Shown in pieces: positions 40,594-50,195 of a DNA stretch of 64,000 bases. Each line of letters opens with the position of its first letter. Within the stretch, counting starts at the first letter, position 1. Below the pieces are notes generated by a model. It made no database searches. It saw only the letters and a list, made by a program, of their open reading frames with translations, and was not told the origin of the DNA. Source of the DNA: Acinetobacter sedimenti (GTDB lineage: Bacteria; Pseudomonadota; Gammaproteobacteria; Pseudomonadales; Moraxellaceae); contig NZ_JAKUML010000011.1 of assembly GCF_022601685.1 (NCBI RefSeq), positions 42,947 to 106,946 on the forward strand. Direction: 5' to 3'. A program made the position numbers and the translations under genes.

Positions 40594-41133
40594 ATGTCAC
40601 AAGTTACTCAAATGGAAGTCATGATCTCGGCAGACGAGATTCGTGAACGTATCTACGAACTTGCAGCGCAAATCAATCAAGACTATCAAGAGAATAAAAA
40701 AGAACTGGTTTTGATTGGTCTATTACGTGGCAGTATCATCTTTATGGCGGATTTGTGCCGTCAGATTGAGATTCCACATGAGCTCGATTTTATGACTGCA
40801 TCAAGCTACGGCAGTGGTACTTCATCAACTCGTGATGTAAAAATTCTTAAAGACTTAGATGGTCAGATCGCTGGTAAAGATGTATTGATCGTCGAAGATA
40901 TTATTGACTCAGGCTATACACTAAGCAAAGTCGTGGAAATTATACACACGCGTACGCCGCATAGTATAGAGATTTGTACTCTCATTTCAAAACCATCTCG
41001 CCGTGTGATAGACATTCCTGTCAAATATGTGGGCTTTGAAATACCAGATAAGTTCATCGTTGGCTATGGTTTGGACTATGCACAGAAATATCGCCATTTG
41101 CCGTATATTGGTCACGTGCTCGGTATTGAGTGA
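40594..41133 (+). CDS. hpt: Hypoxanthine phosphoribosyltransferase
   Basis: Hpt salvages hypoxanthine (and guanine) using PRPP. The 179-residue protein has the PRPP-binding motif [17 protein letters not shown] and the flexible-loop segment [14 protein letters not shown], followed by [19 protein letters not shown] near the purine site. Starts at 40594 and two codons later are possible, and I use the first ATG. It stands alone between an unrelated lipoprotein gene and a small membrane protein gene. Confidence 0.92.
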   Translation: MSQVTQMEVMISADEIRERIYELAAQINQDYQENKKELVLIGLLRGSIIFMADLCRQIEIPHELDFMTASSYGSGTSSTRDVKILKDLDGQIAGKDVLIVEDIIDSGYTLSKVVEIIHTRTPHSIEICTLISKPSRRVIDIPVKYVGFEIPDKFIVGYGLDYAQKYRHLPYIGHVLGIE

Positions 41134-41234
41134 TTTTTGTGCACAATATCACAACATAAAGCGCATAAAGTCACTATATATTCTCGCATTTTGTCGATAA
41201 ATAATAACTAAAATAACGACAAAGGAGAGGCATT

Positions 41235-41486
41235 ATGCTTTCGCTAATTTGGGCTATTATCGTGGGCTTTATTGCGGGTCTGATCGCTCGTGCGCTACAT
41301 CCAGGTGATGATAAAGCTGGATTTATTGTCACGACCTTACTTGGTATTGGTGGCTCATTGTTGGCGACCTATGGTGGTCGGATGCTCGGGTGGTATTCTG
41401 CCAATGAAGCTGCTGGATTTATCGTATCTGTGATCGGCGCTGTGATCGTATTAGCGATTTATAATTTAGTTCGCAAAAAAGTTTAA
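41235..41486 (+). CDS. GlsB/YeaQ/YmgE-family stress-response membrane protein
   Basis: The 83-residue protein has three hydrophobic segments (LIWAIIVGFIAGLIAR, FIVTTLLGIGGSLLATY and GFIVSVIGAVIVLAIYNLV) separated by the family motif around ALHPGDDKAG. It matches the transglycosylase-associated YeaQ/YmgE family. A strong AAAGGAGAGG site precedes the ATG. A terminator follows at once. Its biochemical function is not established. Confidence 0.92.
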   Translation: MLSLIWAIIVGFIAGLIARALHPGDDKAGFIVTTLLGIGGSLLATYGGRMLGWYSANEAAGFIVSVIGAVIVLAIYNLVRKKV

Positions 41487-41505
41487 GCTTCGGCTTAAGC
41501 TTTTT
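41483..41505 (+). terminator. Terminator after the YeaQ-like gene
   Basis: TTAAGC (41483-41488), loop TTCG and GCTTAA (41493-41498) make a compact UUCG tetraloop hairpin followed by GCTTTTT. It overlaps the stop codon region of the gene. Confidence 0.8.
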
Positions 41506-41601
41506 GTAGCTTTGGGAAGTTCCAGTTTTTTTAAGTCTACGGTACATCACCTGCTAAGCAACGACGTTTCCCATCTTGGTTAAATGCTTCGAGAATTAAA
41601 A

Positions 41602-42084
41602 TCACATTAACCGAATCCCTTGCTGACCTTGCGGTGTGACTTTAAAAATTTCCACCGCAAAAGTAATATTTTTCCCTGCAAGCGGATGATTAAAATCAAT
41701 CTCGGTAATGTCATCTGCTACAGACATCACTACGCCAAATAGGCTGGCTTTGGCTTTATCTTCAAACTCGATCATATGACCGACTTCGGGACGCTGTTCA
41801 AACTTCACCGTGTCAAAACGTTGCACATTCTCAGGATTCCATTCACCGAAGGCATCTTCAGGCGGTAGGCTCACGGTACGGCGATCGCCTGCACGCAAGC
41901 CGAAGAGCGCTTTTTCAAAACCGGGCAAGAGATTACCATCGCCGATGATCAAAGACACAGGCTCATCACGGCTACGGGTATTGTCGATTTCTACGCCATT
42001 TTCGATCGCCACAGAAAAGTGCAGTTGCACTTTTGAACCATCTTCGATGCGGGTTTCGTCATTTGGATTGATAATTTCAGACAT
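41602..42084 (-). CDS. fkpB: FKBP-type peptidyl-prolyl isomerase SlpA
   Basis: This is a cytoplasmic SlyD-like FKBP of 160 residues with no signal peptide. The conserved positions GSKVQLHFSVAIENGVEIDNT, PVSLIIGDGNLLPGFEKALFGLRAGDRRTVSLPPEDAFGEW (split by the insert-in-flap domain) and NHPLAGKNITFAVEI match the SlpA family. The histidine-rich tail of SlyD is absent. It follows lspA, as the slpA gene does in E. coli next to ispH, and is probably the last gene of the ribF-ileS-lspA-fkpB block. Confidence 0.9.
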   Translation of the reverse strand: MSEIINPNDETRIEDGSKVQLHFSVAIENGVEIDNTRSRDEPVSLIIGDGNLLPGFEKALFGLRAGDRRTVSLPPEDAFGEWNPENVQRFDTVKFEQRPEVGHMIEFEDKAKASLFGVVMSVADDITEIDFNHPLAGKNITFAVEIFKVTPQGQQGIRLM

Positions 42085-42137
42085 AATTTTTCACTGTGAT
42101 TCACAATAGTTTTTAGACGGTTTCGCCACGGAAATGA

Positions 42138-42695
42138 TCAGGCAGACGGCGTTTGATGACGTTTTTTCTCAAGGAAAAAGGTGTCGATCAATAACAAAAT
42201 CGTCCCTAAAGTAATCGCACAATCGGCAAGATTAAATACAGGGAAATTCCACGTTTGATAATGCACATGCAAAAAGTCGATCACCACGCCATGTACCTGT
42301 TCACCACGATAATTGACCAATTGCGTGGTCAAGCGGTCGATCAAGTTACCCACTGCACCACCCAAAATCAACGCAATCGAGGCCGGCAAAACTTTTAAGG
42401 TTTTTGGCATGCGCAGTAACCACACCACAAAAAATACAGAAACCACACTCGCCAATACTGTAAAGAAGTAGCGTTGCCAACCGCCTGCATCGGAGAGAAA
42501 GCTAAAAGCCGCACCGGGGTTGTATGCCAATGTCCAACTGAAGACTGGCAGGACATTGACACTATTGCCTTCAAAGACCAATTTATCCAGCGCAATTTGT
42601 TTACTGATTTGATCCAAAATGATAGTCAAGATACTGAGTCCTAACCACCAAAAATTCACTGCGTTAAAGCGCAACCAATCTGCTTGCTTAGGCAT
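42138..42695 (-). CDS. lspA: Lipoprotein signal peptidase
   Basis: LspA cleaves the signal peptide of prolipoproteins after lipidation. The 185-residue protein has four predicted membrane helices and the catalytic aspartates in GGAVGNLIDRL and FNLADCAI. The ATG at 42695 overlaps the end of ileS by 8 bases and gives the family N-terminus MPKQADWLRFN. An upstream in-frame start at 42767 would lie inside ileS and is rejected. The substrates include the lipoproteins encoded at 16780 and 39095. Confidence 0.94.
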   Translation of the reverse strand: MPKQADWLRFNAVNFWWLGLSILTIILDQISKQIALDKLVFEGNSVNVLPVFSWTLAYNPGAAFSFLSDAGGWQRYFFTVLASVVSVFFVVWLLRMPKTLKVLPASIALILGGAVGNLIDRLTTQLVNYRGEQVHGVVIDFLHVHYQTWNFPVFNLADCAITLGTILLLIDTFFLEKKRHQTPSA

Positions 42696-45534
42696 ATTTT
42701 CTCTCTTCACCTGTGCCTGATGGCAAGTTGATGATACAACGTGAACACAATCCCTCATGACCTGCATGGGTGTTCACATCAGGCAGTACATGCCAACAAC
42801 GCACACACTTTTCACCGTCTGCACCCGATACCGCAACACGTAAGCCGTCAATATCAGTGGCTTCACCTTTTGATTCATCAAACGTGTGTACAGCGACTTG
42901 CGAGGTGATCAGTACAAAGCGTAATTCATTTTCCAAGCGGTCAAGAGTGGTTTTTAATGCCTCATCCGCCCAAATATCAACTTTGGCAGAGAGATTTGAA
43001 CCGACCAATTTGGCATTACGTGCCGCTTCGATTTGCTTATTCACCGCAGATTTGACTTGAATCAGACTTTGCCAATCGGCTTCACTGATTAAGTTTTGCT
43101 GAGTTGATTTAGGCAAATCATACCATTCGGCAGTAAACACATATTTCTCTGTTTGCTCAGGGATGAGTTCCCATGCTTCTTGAGCGGTAAAGCTTAAAAT
43201 TGGACTCATCCAACGCACAAAAGCTTGCACCAAATGATACAGTGCGGTTTGCGCAGAGCGACGTGCTTGCGAATCAGCTTTGGTGGTGTATTGACGATCT
43301 TTGATAATATCGAGGTAGAAACCACCCAAGTCATTAATACAGAAACTGGTGAGTGCATTGCTCACGACATGGAAATTCATCTCGTCATAGGCTTTGCGAA
43401 TCGTTGCTTGCACTTCGCTAGCACGTTGAATGATGTATTGATCTAATGCGATCAACTCATCCATTGGTAGCGCATCACGACTTGGCACAAAACCATTCAA
43501 ATTTGCCAGCATAAAACGCAAAGTATTACGAATACGGCGGTAGCTGTCCGATACCCGATTGAAAATTTCTTTCGATGCGGCGATTTCATAGCGATAATCG
43601 CTCGAAGCCACGTACAGGCGTAGACCGTCTGCACCGAGTTGCTTGATAATTTCTTCTAATGGAATGTAATTGCCCAAAGATTTTGACAATTTACGACCAT
43701 TCTCATCAACGGTAAAACCGTGCGTCAGCAATGACTTATACGGTGCATGACCACGCACACCAATACTGGCAAGCAATGAGGTCTGGAACCAACCACGATG
43801 TTGATCCGAACCTTCGAGATAGAGATCGGCAGGGCTTTGCAAGTCGTCACGTTGATCAAGCACGGCAAAATGCGTTGTACCCGAATCAAACCACACGTCT
43901 AAAGTGTCACGCACACAGTTGTATTGTTCAGCATCTTCGGCGGACAAGAAGTCTTTGCCATCACGGTTAAACCATGCGTCAACACCTTCTTGCTCGATGA
44001 GTTTGGCGACTTCTTCAATCAGCTCAGGCGTGCGTGGGTGAAGTTCATTGGTGTCTTTATGCACGAAAAATGGAATCGGAACGCCCCACGTGCGTTGACG
44101 AGAGATACACCAATCTGGACGACCATCGACCATGGATTGCATACGATTTTTACCCCAGTCAGGAATAAATTCGATGTTGTTTTCAATCTCATTCAAAGCG
44201 GTTTCACGCATGGCACATTGTTCCATGTTGATGAACCATTGTGGTGTAGCACGGAAGATGATCGGTGTTTTGTGTCGCCAGCAGTGTGGATAGCTGTGAG
44301 TGATTTTTTTATGCGCCCATAGACGACCTGTTGCACCGAGTGTCTCGATGATTTTCGGATTGGCTTTATAAATATGCTCACCTGCAAATATAGGCGCAGT
44401 CGGTAGATAAACACCATTTGACCCAACAGGATTGTCCACTGCAAGGCGATATTGCAAACCGACTTTATAATCGTCCACGCCATGACCCGGTGCAGTATGT
44501 ACCGCACCTGTACCACTGCCTGCAGTGACGTGCTCTCCTAGAATGACAGGCACTTGACGTTCAGCGATCAACGGATGTTGTAATAATAAGTGTTCAAGTT
44601 TATCCCCTGTAAAATCCGCCAAAATTTTTGGGTTTTCCAGTTGATAACGGTCACAAGCCGAAGCGACCAATTCTTTCGCTAAAATTAAATTATGTGTTCC
44701 ACGCTCCGATTGCACTTCAACCAATTGATACTCAAGTTCAGCGTGCAATGCCACCGCTTGATTGGCAGGCAGTGTCCACGGTGTGGTCGTCCAAATCACG
44801 ATATCGGTTGCTGTATTGACAGTGTCGCCGAGTTTCGCTGACAAATCAGCAAGATCAACTACGCCAAAACCGACATCAATGGCATCAGACTTTTTATCTT
44901 CATATTCCACTTCGGCTTCCGCAAGCGCAGAGCCACAGTCCAAACACCAGTTCACTGGTTTTAGACCCGGGTGGATGTGACCATTTTTCTGAATTGCAGC
45001 TAATGAACGGACAATATCCGCCTCTTGCTTAAAGTTCATGGTCAGATACGGATTGTCCCAATCGCCAAAGACGCCTAGACGTTTAAAGTCTTTTTTCTGC
45101 AACTCTACTTGGCTTAGTGCATATTCACGGCAGGCTTGACGGAACGTCGTTGCATCGACTTTGACGCCAACTTTACCGATTTTTTCTTCGACTTTCAGCT
45201 CGATCGGCAGACCATGACAGTCCCAACCCGGTACATACGGCGCATCCATGCCGTCCATGACACGGCTTTTTACGATAATATCTTTTAACACTTTATTCAC
45301 CGCATGACCAAGGTGAATACTGCCGTTGGCGTATGGAGGACCATCATGCAGAATGTATTTTTTCTTGCCCATTCGAGATGCACGAATCTGCTGATAAATG
45401 TCGTCGGCGTACCAGTCGTCTAACCATTTTGCTTCACGCACGGCCAAATTGGCTTTCATGGCAAAATCAGTCTGTGGCAAGTTAAGTGTGGCTTTATAAT
45501 CCACGACATTTTCAGAAGTTTGCTTATCGCTCAT
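42688..45534 (-). CDS. ileS: Isoleucine--tRNA ligase
   Basis: IleRS charges tRNA(Ile) and edits valine. The 948-residue class Ia enzyme has the HIGH motif in DGPPYANGSIHLGH, an editing CP1 domain with TTTPWTLPANQAVAL, GSDQHRGWFQTSL, and KLSKSLGN as KMSKS. The C-terminal zinc finger has CVRCWH and CSRC. The length is normal for a proteobacterial IleRS. It lies between ribF (69 bases) and lspA (8-base overlap), matching the E. coli order ribF-ileS-lspA. Confidence 0.97.
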   Translation of the reverse strand: MSDKQTSENVVDYKATLNLPQTDFAMKANLAVREAKWLDDWYADDIYQQIRASRMGKKKYILHDGPPYANGSIHLGHAVNKVLKDIIVKSRVMDGMDAPYVPGWDCHGLPIELKVEEKIGKVGVKVDATTFRQACREYALSQVELQKKDFKRLGVFGDWDNPYLTMNFKQEADIVRSLAAIQKNGHIHPGLKPVNWCLDCGSALAEAEVEYEDKKSDAIDVGFGVVDLADLSAKLGDTVNTATDIVIWTTTPWTLPANQAVALHAELEYQLVEVQSERGTHNLILAKELVASACDRYQLENPKILADFTGDKLEHLLLQHPLIAERQVPVILGEHVTAGSGTGAVHTAPGHGVDDYKVGLQYRLAVDNPVGSNGVYLPTAPIFAGEHIYKANPKIIETLGATGRLWAHKKITHSYPHCWRHKTPIIFRATPQWFINMEQCAMRETALNEIENNIEFIPDWGKNRMQSMVDGRPDWCISRQRTWGVPIPFFVHKDTNELHPRTPELIEEVAKLIEQEGVDAWFNRDGKDFLSAEDAEQYNCVRDTLDVWFDSGTTHFAVLDQRDDLQSPADLYLEGSDQHRGWFQTSLLASIGVRGHAPYKSLLTHGFTVDENGRKLSKSLGNYIPLEEIIKQLGADGLRLYVASSDYRYEIAASKEIFNRVSDSYRRIRNTLRFMLANLNGFVPSRDALPMDELIALDQYIIQRASEVQATIRKAYDEMNFHVVSNALTSFCINDLGGFYLDIIKDRQYTTKADSQARRSAQTALYHLVQAFVRWMSPILSFTAQEAWELIPEQTEKYVFTAEWYDLPKSTQQNLISEADWQSLIQVKSAVNKQIEAARNAKLVGSNLSAKVDIWADEALKTTLDRLENELRFVLITSQVAVHTFDESKGEATDIDGLRVAVSGADGEKCVRCWHVLPDVNTHAGHEGLCSRCIINLPSGTGEERKYA

Positions 45535-45603
45535 GCATCTGCCTTCCAGTTGGGTTGTAAAATCAGCATCGCTGATCGTTAAAGATAAATAAGGTCAATG
45601 GTG

Positions 45604-46614
45604 TCAGCGGTTTAAAAAATCAATCGAGTCGTTGTCGTCTCGAAACTTTTTCAATTGCATCACATCATCATCAATACCATCTTGCAAAGCCTGCAACGAT
45701 GAATAATTTTTTTCGCCGTGTAAATAGTGCAAAAAGGTTACTCGCACCAGCAAACCATACAGATTAGCAGAAAGTTCAGGGAAATGAACCTCCAATCGCC
45801 ACTCAGGTGTATCTTGCTCGATCGCAGGGCGTGTACCGACATGACCTGCACCATACAGGCTTTCAGGCAAATAACCTTTAATACCAATTTGATCTGTATT
45901 TTGCGTTGCTAAAACTTGTGAAAACGGTTTTTCCAAGCTCTGTACATCGACTGCATAAATGCCACTTAGACATGGTTTATGACGATGCAAAGCGACATTA
46001 ATGGTGGGGAAATTGATGGTACGACCAATCTGATCTCCGTAGACCACACGTCCAGTAATGCTGTACGGACGACCAAGAAGCTGTGCAGCAAGGGCAAAAT
46101 CCCCTTGTTGCAACACCTCACGAATGCGAGTTGAGCTGACACGATCGGCATCGTGATTGACAGTATGCAAATTGGTCACGTCAAAACCTTGTTGACGGAG
46201 AAAGTCACTGTCGCCACTACGATTTTTACCAAAATGAAAATCATCACCGAGCACAAGACTTTTGGCATTGAGTTGATGTTTTAATAATTCTGCAAACTCA
46301 AGCGCACTCATGCCACGAAAGGCATCATCAAACTTGGCAACGGCAACATAGTCCACGCCAAGCTCGGTTAGTAATTCAACTTTCTCACGCAAGGATGAAA
46401 TGCGAGGCGGTGCCTCGCTACCTTGAAAAAACTCTAAAGGTTGCGGTTCAAAGATCATCACCAAGCTATGTAATTGTTGTGCTTCGGCAACTTTTTTTAG
46501 CTCAGCAATCATCGCCTGATGCCCGAGATGGACACCGTCAAAGTTGCCAATCGTGACAACCGTTGGAGGTAACTGATGGTGAGGAGTCAGCGCATGTAAA
46601 CGAAGCAGCTTCAT
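45604..46614 (-). CDS. ribF: Bifunctional riboflavin kinase / FAD synthetase
   Basis: RibF converts riboflavin to FMN and then FAD. The 336-residue protein has the N-terminal adenylyltransferase domain (VTIGNFDGVHLGHQAMI) and the C-terminal flavokinase domain (GRVVYGDQIGRTINFPTINVAL and WRLEVHFPELSANLYG). The ATG at 46614 is used; a TTG two codons upstream is less likely. It starts the leftward block with ileS, lspA and fkpB. Confidence 0.95.
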   Translation of the reverse strand: MKLLRLHALTPHHQLPPTVVTIGNFDGVHLGHQAMIAELKKVAEAQQLHSLVMIFEPQPLEFFQGSEAPPRISSLREKVELLTELGVDYVAVAKFDDAFRGMSALEFAELLKHQLNAKSLVLGDDFHFGKNRSGDSDFLRQQGFDVTNLHTVNHDADRVSSTRIREVLQQGDFALAAQLLGRPYSITGRVVYGDQIGRTINFPTINVALHRHKPCLSGIYAVDVQSLEKPFSQVLATQNTDQIGIKGYLPESLYGAGHVGTRPAIEQDTPEWRLEVHFPELSANLYGLLVRVTFLHYLHGEKNYSSLQALQDGIDDDVMQLKKFRDDNDSIDFLNR

Positions 46615-46772
46615 AGCCAAAATGAAATCTGAACAATTTAAAGGCGACTATTGTGCCATAAATTGATTGAAAATGTTATGTGTCAATGCAGTTCGCACAA
46701 TGTTTCAAGTACAAGTTTTAAATCAAGATGTTTTAAATCAGGGCATTTCAAGCCGAGCAACTACGGATAAAG

Positions 46773-47261
46773 TTATTTTGACAGACGGTAATAGGAATAT
46801 TGCACGTTTTTATCTCGATACACATCGTAGCTACGTTGTTTAAAGTCGGACACCCAACTGTTGCCGCTATAGCCTGCGATATGACCATATTTATGTTTTT
46901 GCGTACGGTGGATAATATAAATATCACCATCTTGTGGATTGTCAAAAGACGGTTGAATTTGACGATAGCCGATCGTCTTCAAAGTATCGCCCCAGTCTGC
47001 GGCTGCTACAGGATGCGATTGAAATTTTGCACCAGCAGATTGAAATGCAAGACGAATGCTACGAGCGCAACGACTGGTACTGGTCTGACGCGTGATGCTT
47101 TTTAATTTATTGGTAAAAGAATCTAAATTGAAAAATTTCGCACTCAAACCACGCGCACCATCAAAAGGTCCAGAATGCTTTTCGGCAGACTCGGCGATCA
47201 CTTGGACTTGAGGTTGAGTATTAAAGTTTGCAGGATCCGTTGCAACATTATCGTAAATCAT
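46773..47261 (-). CDS. Orphan CHAP/NlpC-type cysteine peptidase-like protein
   Basis: The product of 162 residues has no signal peptide. Residues 64-70 read RCARSIR, with Cys65 as candidate nucleophile. A small conserved-type HPVAAADWGDTLK follows, then QDGDIYIIHRT, KYGHIAGYSG with His127, and WVSDFKQRS. This order matches CHAP amidase/endopeptidases used in phage lysins and some type VI effectors. No immunity gene or holin lies alongside: the only other genes are ribF and anmK. The start is uncertain, with a GTG at 47300 also possible. It could be a domesticated lysin or a secreted toxin. Confidence 0.65.
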   Translation of the reverse strand: MIYDNVATDPANFNTQPQVQVIAESAEKHSGPFDGARGLSAKFFNLDSFTNKLKSITRQTSTSRCARSIRLAFQSAGAKFQSHPVAAADWGDTLKTIGYRQIQPSFDNPQDGDIYIIHRTQKHKYGHIAGYSGNSWVSDFKQRSYDVYRDKNVQYSYYRLSK

Positions 47262-47454
47262 ATTTACATCATAAAACTGAAGGCGGCGTATAAATAACAC
47301 ACATTTTTGAGAAATGGGAGTAATGTAATAATTTGAAATATTATTACATTACGCACTTGGCATAAAAATTTGCAAAGTGTGATTTTCTTCAAAATATTTA
47401 TTTAAGTATTCACTGCTATGTAGTGGTTTTGTTTATATCTAATGAATATATGTT

Positions 47455-48588
47455 TTAAATATGTGTCATCGAGCCGAGCACTCGAAAGCCGTTTGCGCCT
47501 GTGACCGCAGGCAGATTTCCAGCCTGACCTTCACAAAAGCGCATTGCAAGCCACGCAAAGGCGGTCGCTTCCACCCAAATCGGTGCCAGTCCAAGTGCTT
47601 CGGTGGTTTGCACAGACCAGTTGTGCTTACGCAGTCGCCAACGCAGTTGTTCGAGTAATGTGCCATTAAATGCACCACCACCACAGACATAGATTTCACC
47701 TGTCGGCATGGTGTCTTTACTACGATAAATGGCTTTTTTAATCGCTCGAGTGGTGAGCTTCATTAAGGTCGCTTGCACATTTTCAGGCTGATCTTCGAGT
47801 TCATCATAGTCGAGATCATTACGCCAATCAGCAAGTTGATCATCAAGCCAGTCGATATTGAAGTCTTCTCGCCCTGTGCTTTTTGGTGGTTCTTTAGAAA
47901 AATAATCGTGCGCTTGTAGACGATCGAGTAGCGAGCGAATCGGATGACCGTATGCCGCCCAATTGCCATTTTCATCATAAGGCTGACCTGTATAACGATC
48001 GCACCACGCATCCATCAGAATATTGGCAGGCCCTGTATCAAAACCGAAAATTTGCTCGGGTTGACCCGCAGGAAGCATGGTGACATTGGCAATTCCGCCC
48101 AAGTTTAAAATCACCCGATGAATACTTTCATGCTGAAATAACACTTGATGAAACGCAGGAACCAGCGGTGCACCTTGACCATTCGCTGCCAAATCACGAC
48201 TACGAAAATCGTAAACCACAGGAAGATTGGTCAGTTCGGTAATGATATGCGCATCGCCAATTTGCAGAGTAAAACCACTGTCTGGACGATGGCGAATGGT
48301 TTGACCGTGCGAGCCGATGGCTCGGATTTGGCTGTGATCCAGTTGGTTGTCTTCGATCAGTTGATTGACACCATGACCAATCATTTTACCCAGTGCCACG
48401 TGCGCAACCGCCATGCGATCAATTTCATTATCATCAGGCAATGACAATGCCATCAGCTGATCACGCAAATCTTCTTCAAATTTTAAAGTCAAGGTAGCGT
48501 GGATCTTTAATGGATCAAAAGATGCGGCAACGAGGTCTAAGCCGTCCATGCTCGTGCCTGTCATCACACCAATATATATTGCACTCAT
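47455..48588 (-). CDS. anmK: Anhydro-N-acetylmuramic acid kinase
   Basis: AnmK opens and phosphorylates anhydroMurNAc to MurNAc-6-phosphate in murein recycling. The protein has the N-terminal ATP motif YIGVMTGTSMDGLDLV, DFRSRDLAANGQGAPLVPAFHQ with the catalytic-type aspartate, FGFDTGPANILMDAW and the late GGGAFNGTLL. The in-frame start at 48606 would add six residues; both are plausible. It is divergent from tyrS. The product of the AnmK reaction is the substrate proposed for MupP, whose gene lies at 54018-54692. Confidence 0.93.
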   Translation of the reverse strand: MSAIYIGVMTGTSMDGLDLVAASFDPLKIHATLTLKFEEDLRDQLMALSLPDDNEIDRMAVAHVALGKMIGHGVNQLIEDNQLDHSQIRAIGSHGQTIRHRPDSGFTLQIGDAHIITELTNLPVVYDFRSRDLAANGQGAPLVPAFHQVLFQHESIHRVILNLGGIANVTMLPAGQPEQIFGFDTGPANILMDAWCDRYTGQPYDENGNWAAYGHPIRSLLDRLQAHDYFSKEPPKSTGREDFNIDWLDDQLADWRNDLDYDELEDQPENVQATLMKLTTRAIKKAIYRSKDTMPTGEIYVCGGGAFNGTLLEQLRWRLRKHNWSVQTTEALGLAPIWVEATAFAWLAMRFCEGQAGNLPAVTGANGFRVLGSMTHI

Positions 48589-48667
48589 GCCGATCTTTGC
48601 CTGCATTTTTCTGAAAAAATGTTAGTATATCGCACAATTTGAAAGTTAGAACGATTAGGTTTTACTG

Positions 48668-49882
48668 ATGAGCACTTTTCTACCTGCTGAAGAGCAGTTG
48701 GCGTTAATCCAACGTGGCACGCATGAGATCATTTCTCAAGATGATTTATTGAAAAAATTGAAACAAAATAGACCACTACGCATCAAAGCAGGTTTTGACC
48801 CGACGGCGCCTGATTTGCATCTCGGTCATACTGTACTTATTAATAAACTTAAAGTCTTCCAAGATCTTGGGCATGAGGTACTATTTTTGATCGGCGACTA
48901 TACTGCCATGATCGGTGACCCAACAGGGAAAAGTGCGACACGTCCGCCATTGACTCGTGAGCAAGTCGAAGCCAATGCCAAAACTTATCAAGAACAAGTC
49001 TTTAAAATCCTTGATCCTGCCAAAACCAAAGTGGTATTCAACTCAGAATGGTTTTCAAAACGCTCTGCTGCGGATTTGATTCAATTGGCAAGTCAGCAAA
49101 CTGTGGCTCGAATGCTTGAACGTGACGACTTCTCAAAACGCTATCAAAGTGAACAACCGATTGCCATTCATGAATTTTTGTATCCATTGGTACAAGGTTA
49201 TGATTCTGTAGCGATGGAAGCCGATGTTGAGTTAGGTGGTACAGATCAAACCTTTAACTTGCTGATGGGACGTACCTTGCAAGGACGTTATGGGCAAGAG
49301 TCGCAAGTCTGTATCACTGTGCCGATCTTAGAAGGTTTGGACGGTGTCAAGAAAATGTCCAAATCGCTTGGCAACTATATCGGTGTATTTGATGCACCAG
49401 GTGCGATGTATCAAAAAATCTTGTCGATGCCTGACAGTTTGATTGAGCGGTATTTTGAATTGCTCAGCTTTAAATCAATGGATGACATCGAAATCTTGCT
49501 CAAAGAGATGGCAGAAGGACGCAATCCGCAAGAGATTAAACGTATCTTGGCATTAGAAATTGTAGAACGCTTCCATGACCAAGAAGCTGCGGAAAATGCC
49601 CATAAAAGCGCAGGTAACCGAATTGTCGATGGTGAAGTGCCTGAAGACACGCCTGAAGTCGATATTTCACTGTCTGAAAATGGCGGAGAAATCTTTATTG
49701 GTTCGATCGTGCGTCTTGCAGGATTGACGAAGAATGCAGCGCAAGCTAAAGATGCAGTCGCTCGTGGCGCAGTCAAAGTTGACAATGAAGTAGTCGATGG
49801 TTCATTTTCTGTGAATGCACCAAAAACTGTGGTGATCCAAGCAGGGAAGAAAGCCATTGCTCGGGTAAATTTTATTAAATAA
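48668..49882 (+). CDS. tyrS: Tyrosine--tRNA ligase
   Basis: TyrRS charges tRNA(Tyr). The 404-residue class I enzyme has the HIGH-like PDLHLGHTV, the substrate region [23 protein letters not shown] as KMSKS, and a C-terminal S4-like RNA-binding domain ([25 protein letters not shown]). The length and the N-terminal extension resemble the TyrZ-type enzymes of gammaproteobacteria. A terminator lies about 30 bases after the stop. Confidence 0.95.
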   Translation: MSTFLPAEEQLALIQRGTHEIISQDDLLKKLKQNRPLRIKAGFDPTAPDLHLGHTVLINKLKVFQDLGHEVLFLIGDYTAMIGDPTGKSATRPPLTREQVEANAKTYQEQVFKILDPAKTKVVFNSEWFSKRSAADLIQLASQQTVARMLERDDFSKRYQSEQPIAIHEFLYPLVQGYDSVAMEADVELGGTDQTFNLLMGRTLQGRYGQESQVCITVPILEGLDGVKKMSKSLGNYIGVFDAPGAMYQKILSMPDSLIERYFELLSFKSMDDIEILLKEMAEGRNPQEIKRILALEIVERFHDQEAAENAHKSAGNRIVDGEVPEDTPEVDISLSENGGEIFIGSIVRLAGLTKNAAQAKDAVARGAVKVDNEVVDGSFSVNAPKTVVIQAGKKAIARVNFIK

Positions 49883-49910
49883 ACCGCAAATCTAAACAGT
49901 TGATTGGAAA

Positions 49911-49940
49911 AACGCTACTTTTACCAGTGGCGTTTTTTTG
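49911..49940 (+). terminator. Terminator after tyrS
   Basis: AAACGCTAC (49911-49919) and GTGGCGTTT (49928-49936) pair with one mismatch and are followed by a T-run. The rest of the 49883-50195 gap (313 bases) shows no gene. Confidence 0.82.
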
Positions 49941-50195
49941 TTTTGAGTTTTCGAATTTTGTCGATCATTGCGAAATGGTTTAAAACAGATTACACGCACC
50001 ACTTGATCTCTGAAAGATGCGTTGTTATAAACAATTCATGAAAATGCGTAGAACATACGTATTATTTTCAAGCATAATACAAAATTGTCATTTCGATTTT
50101 ACTTATAAAATGAATCATCAGATTGTTAAGACGTTTATGGCGATCTGACAGTTGATTGGCAATTATCAGATTAGAATATTTGAGGTAAAAACATC

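Noticed and set aside
41100..41122. Other CACGTG hexamers (for example in hpt, mpl, thiC, anmK) considered as parS
   Set aside because: The flanking GTT and AAC arms are missing, so only four sites qualify.
46681..46772. Search for an immunity or holin gene next to the CHAP-like gene
   Set aside because: The flanking gaps are too short or lack any frame with a ribosome site.
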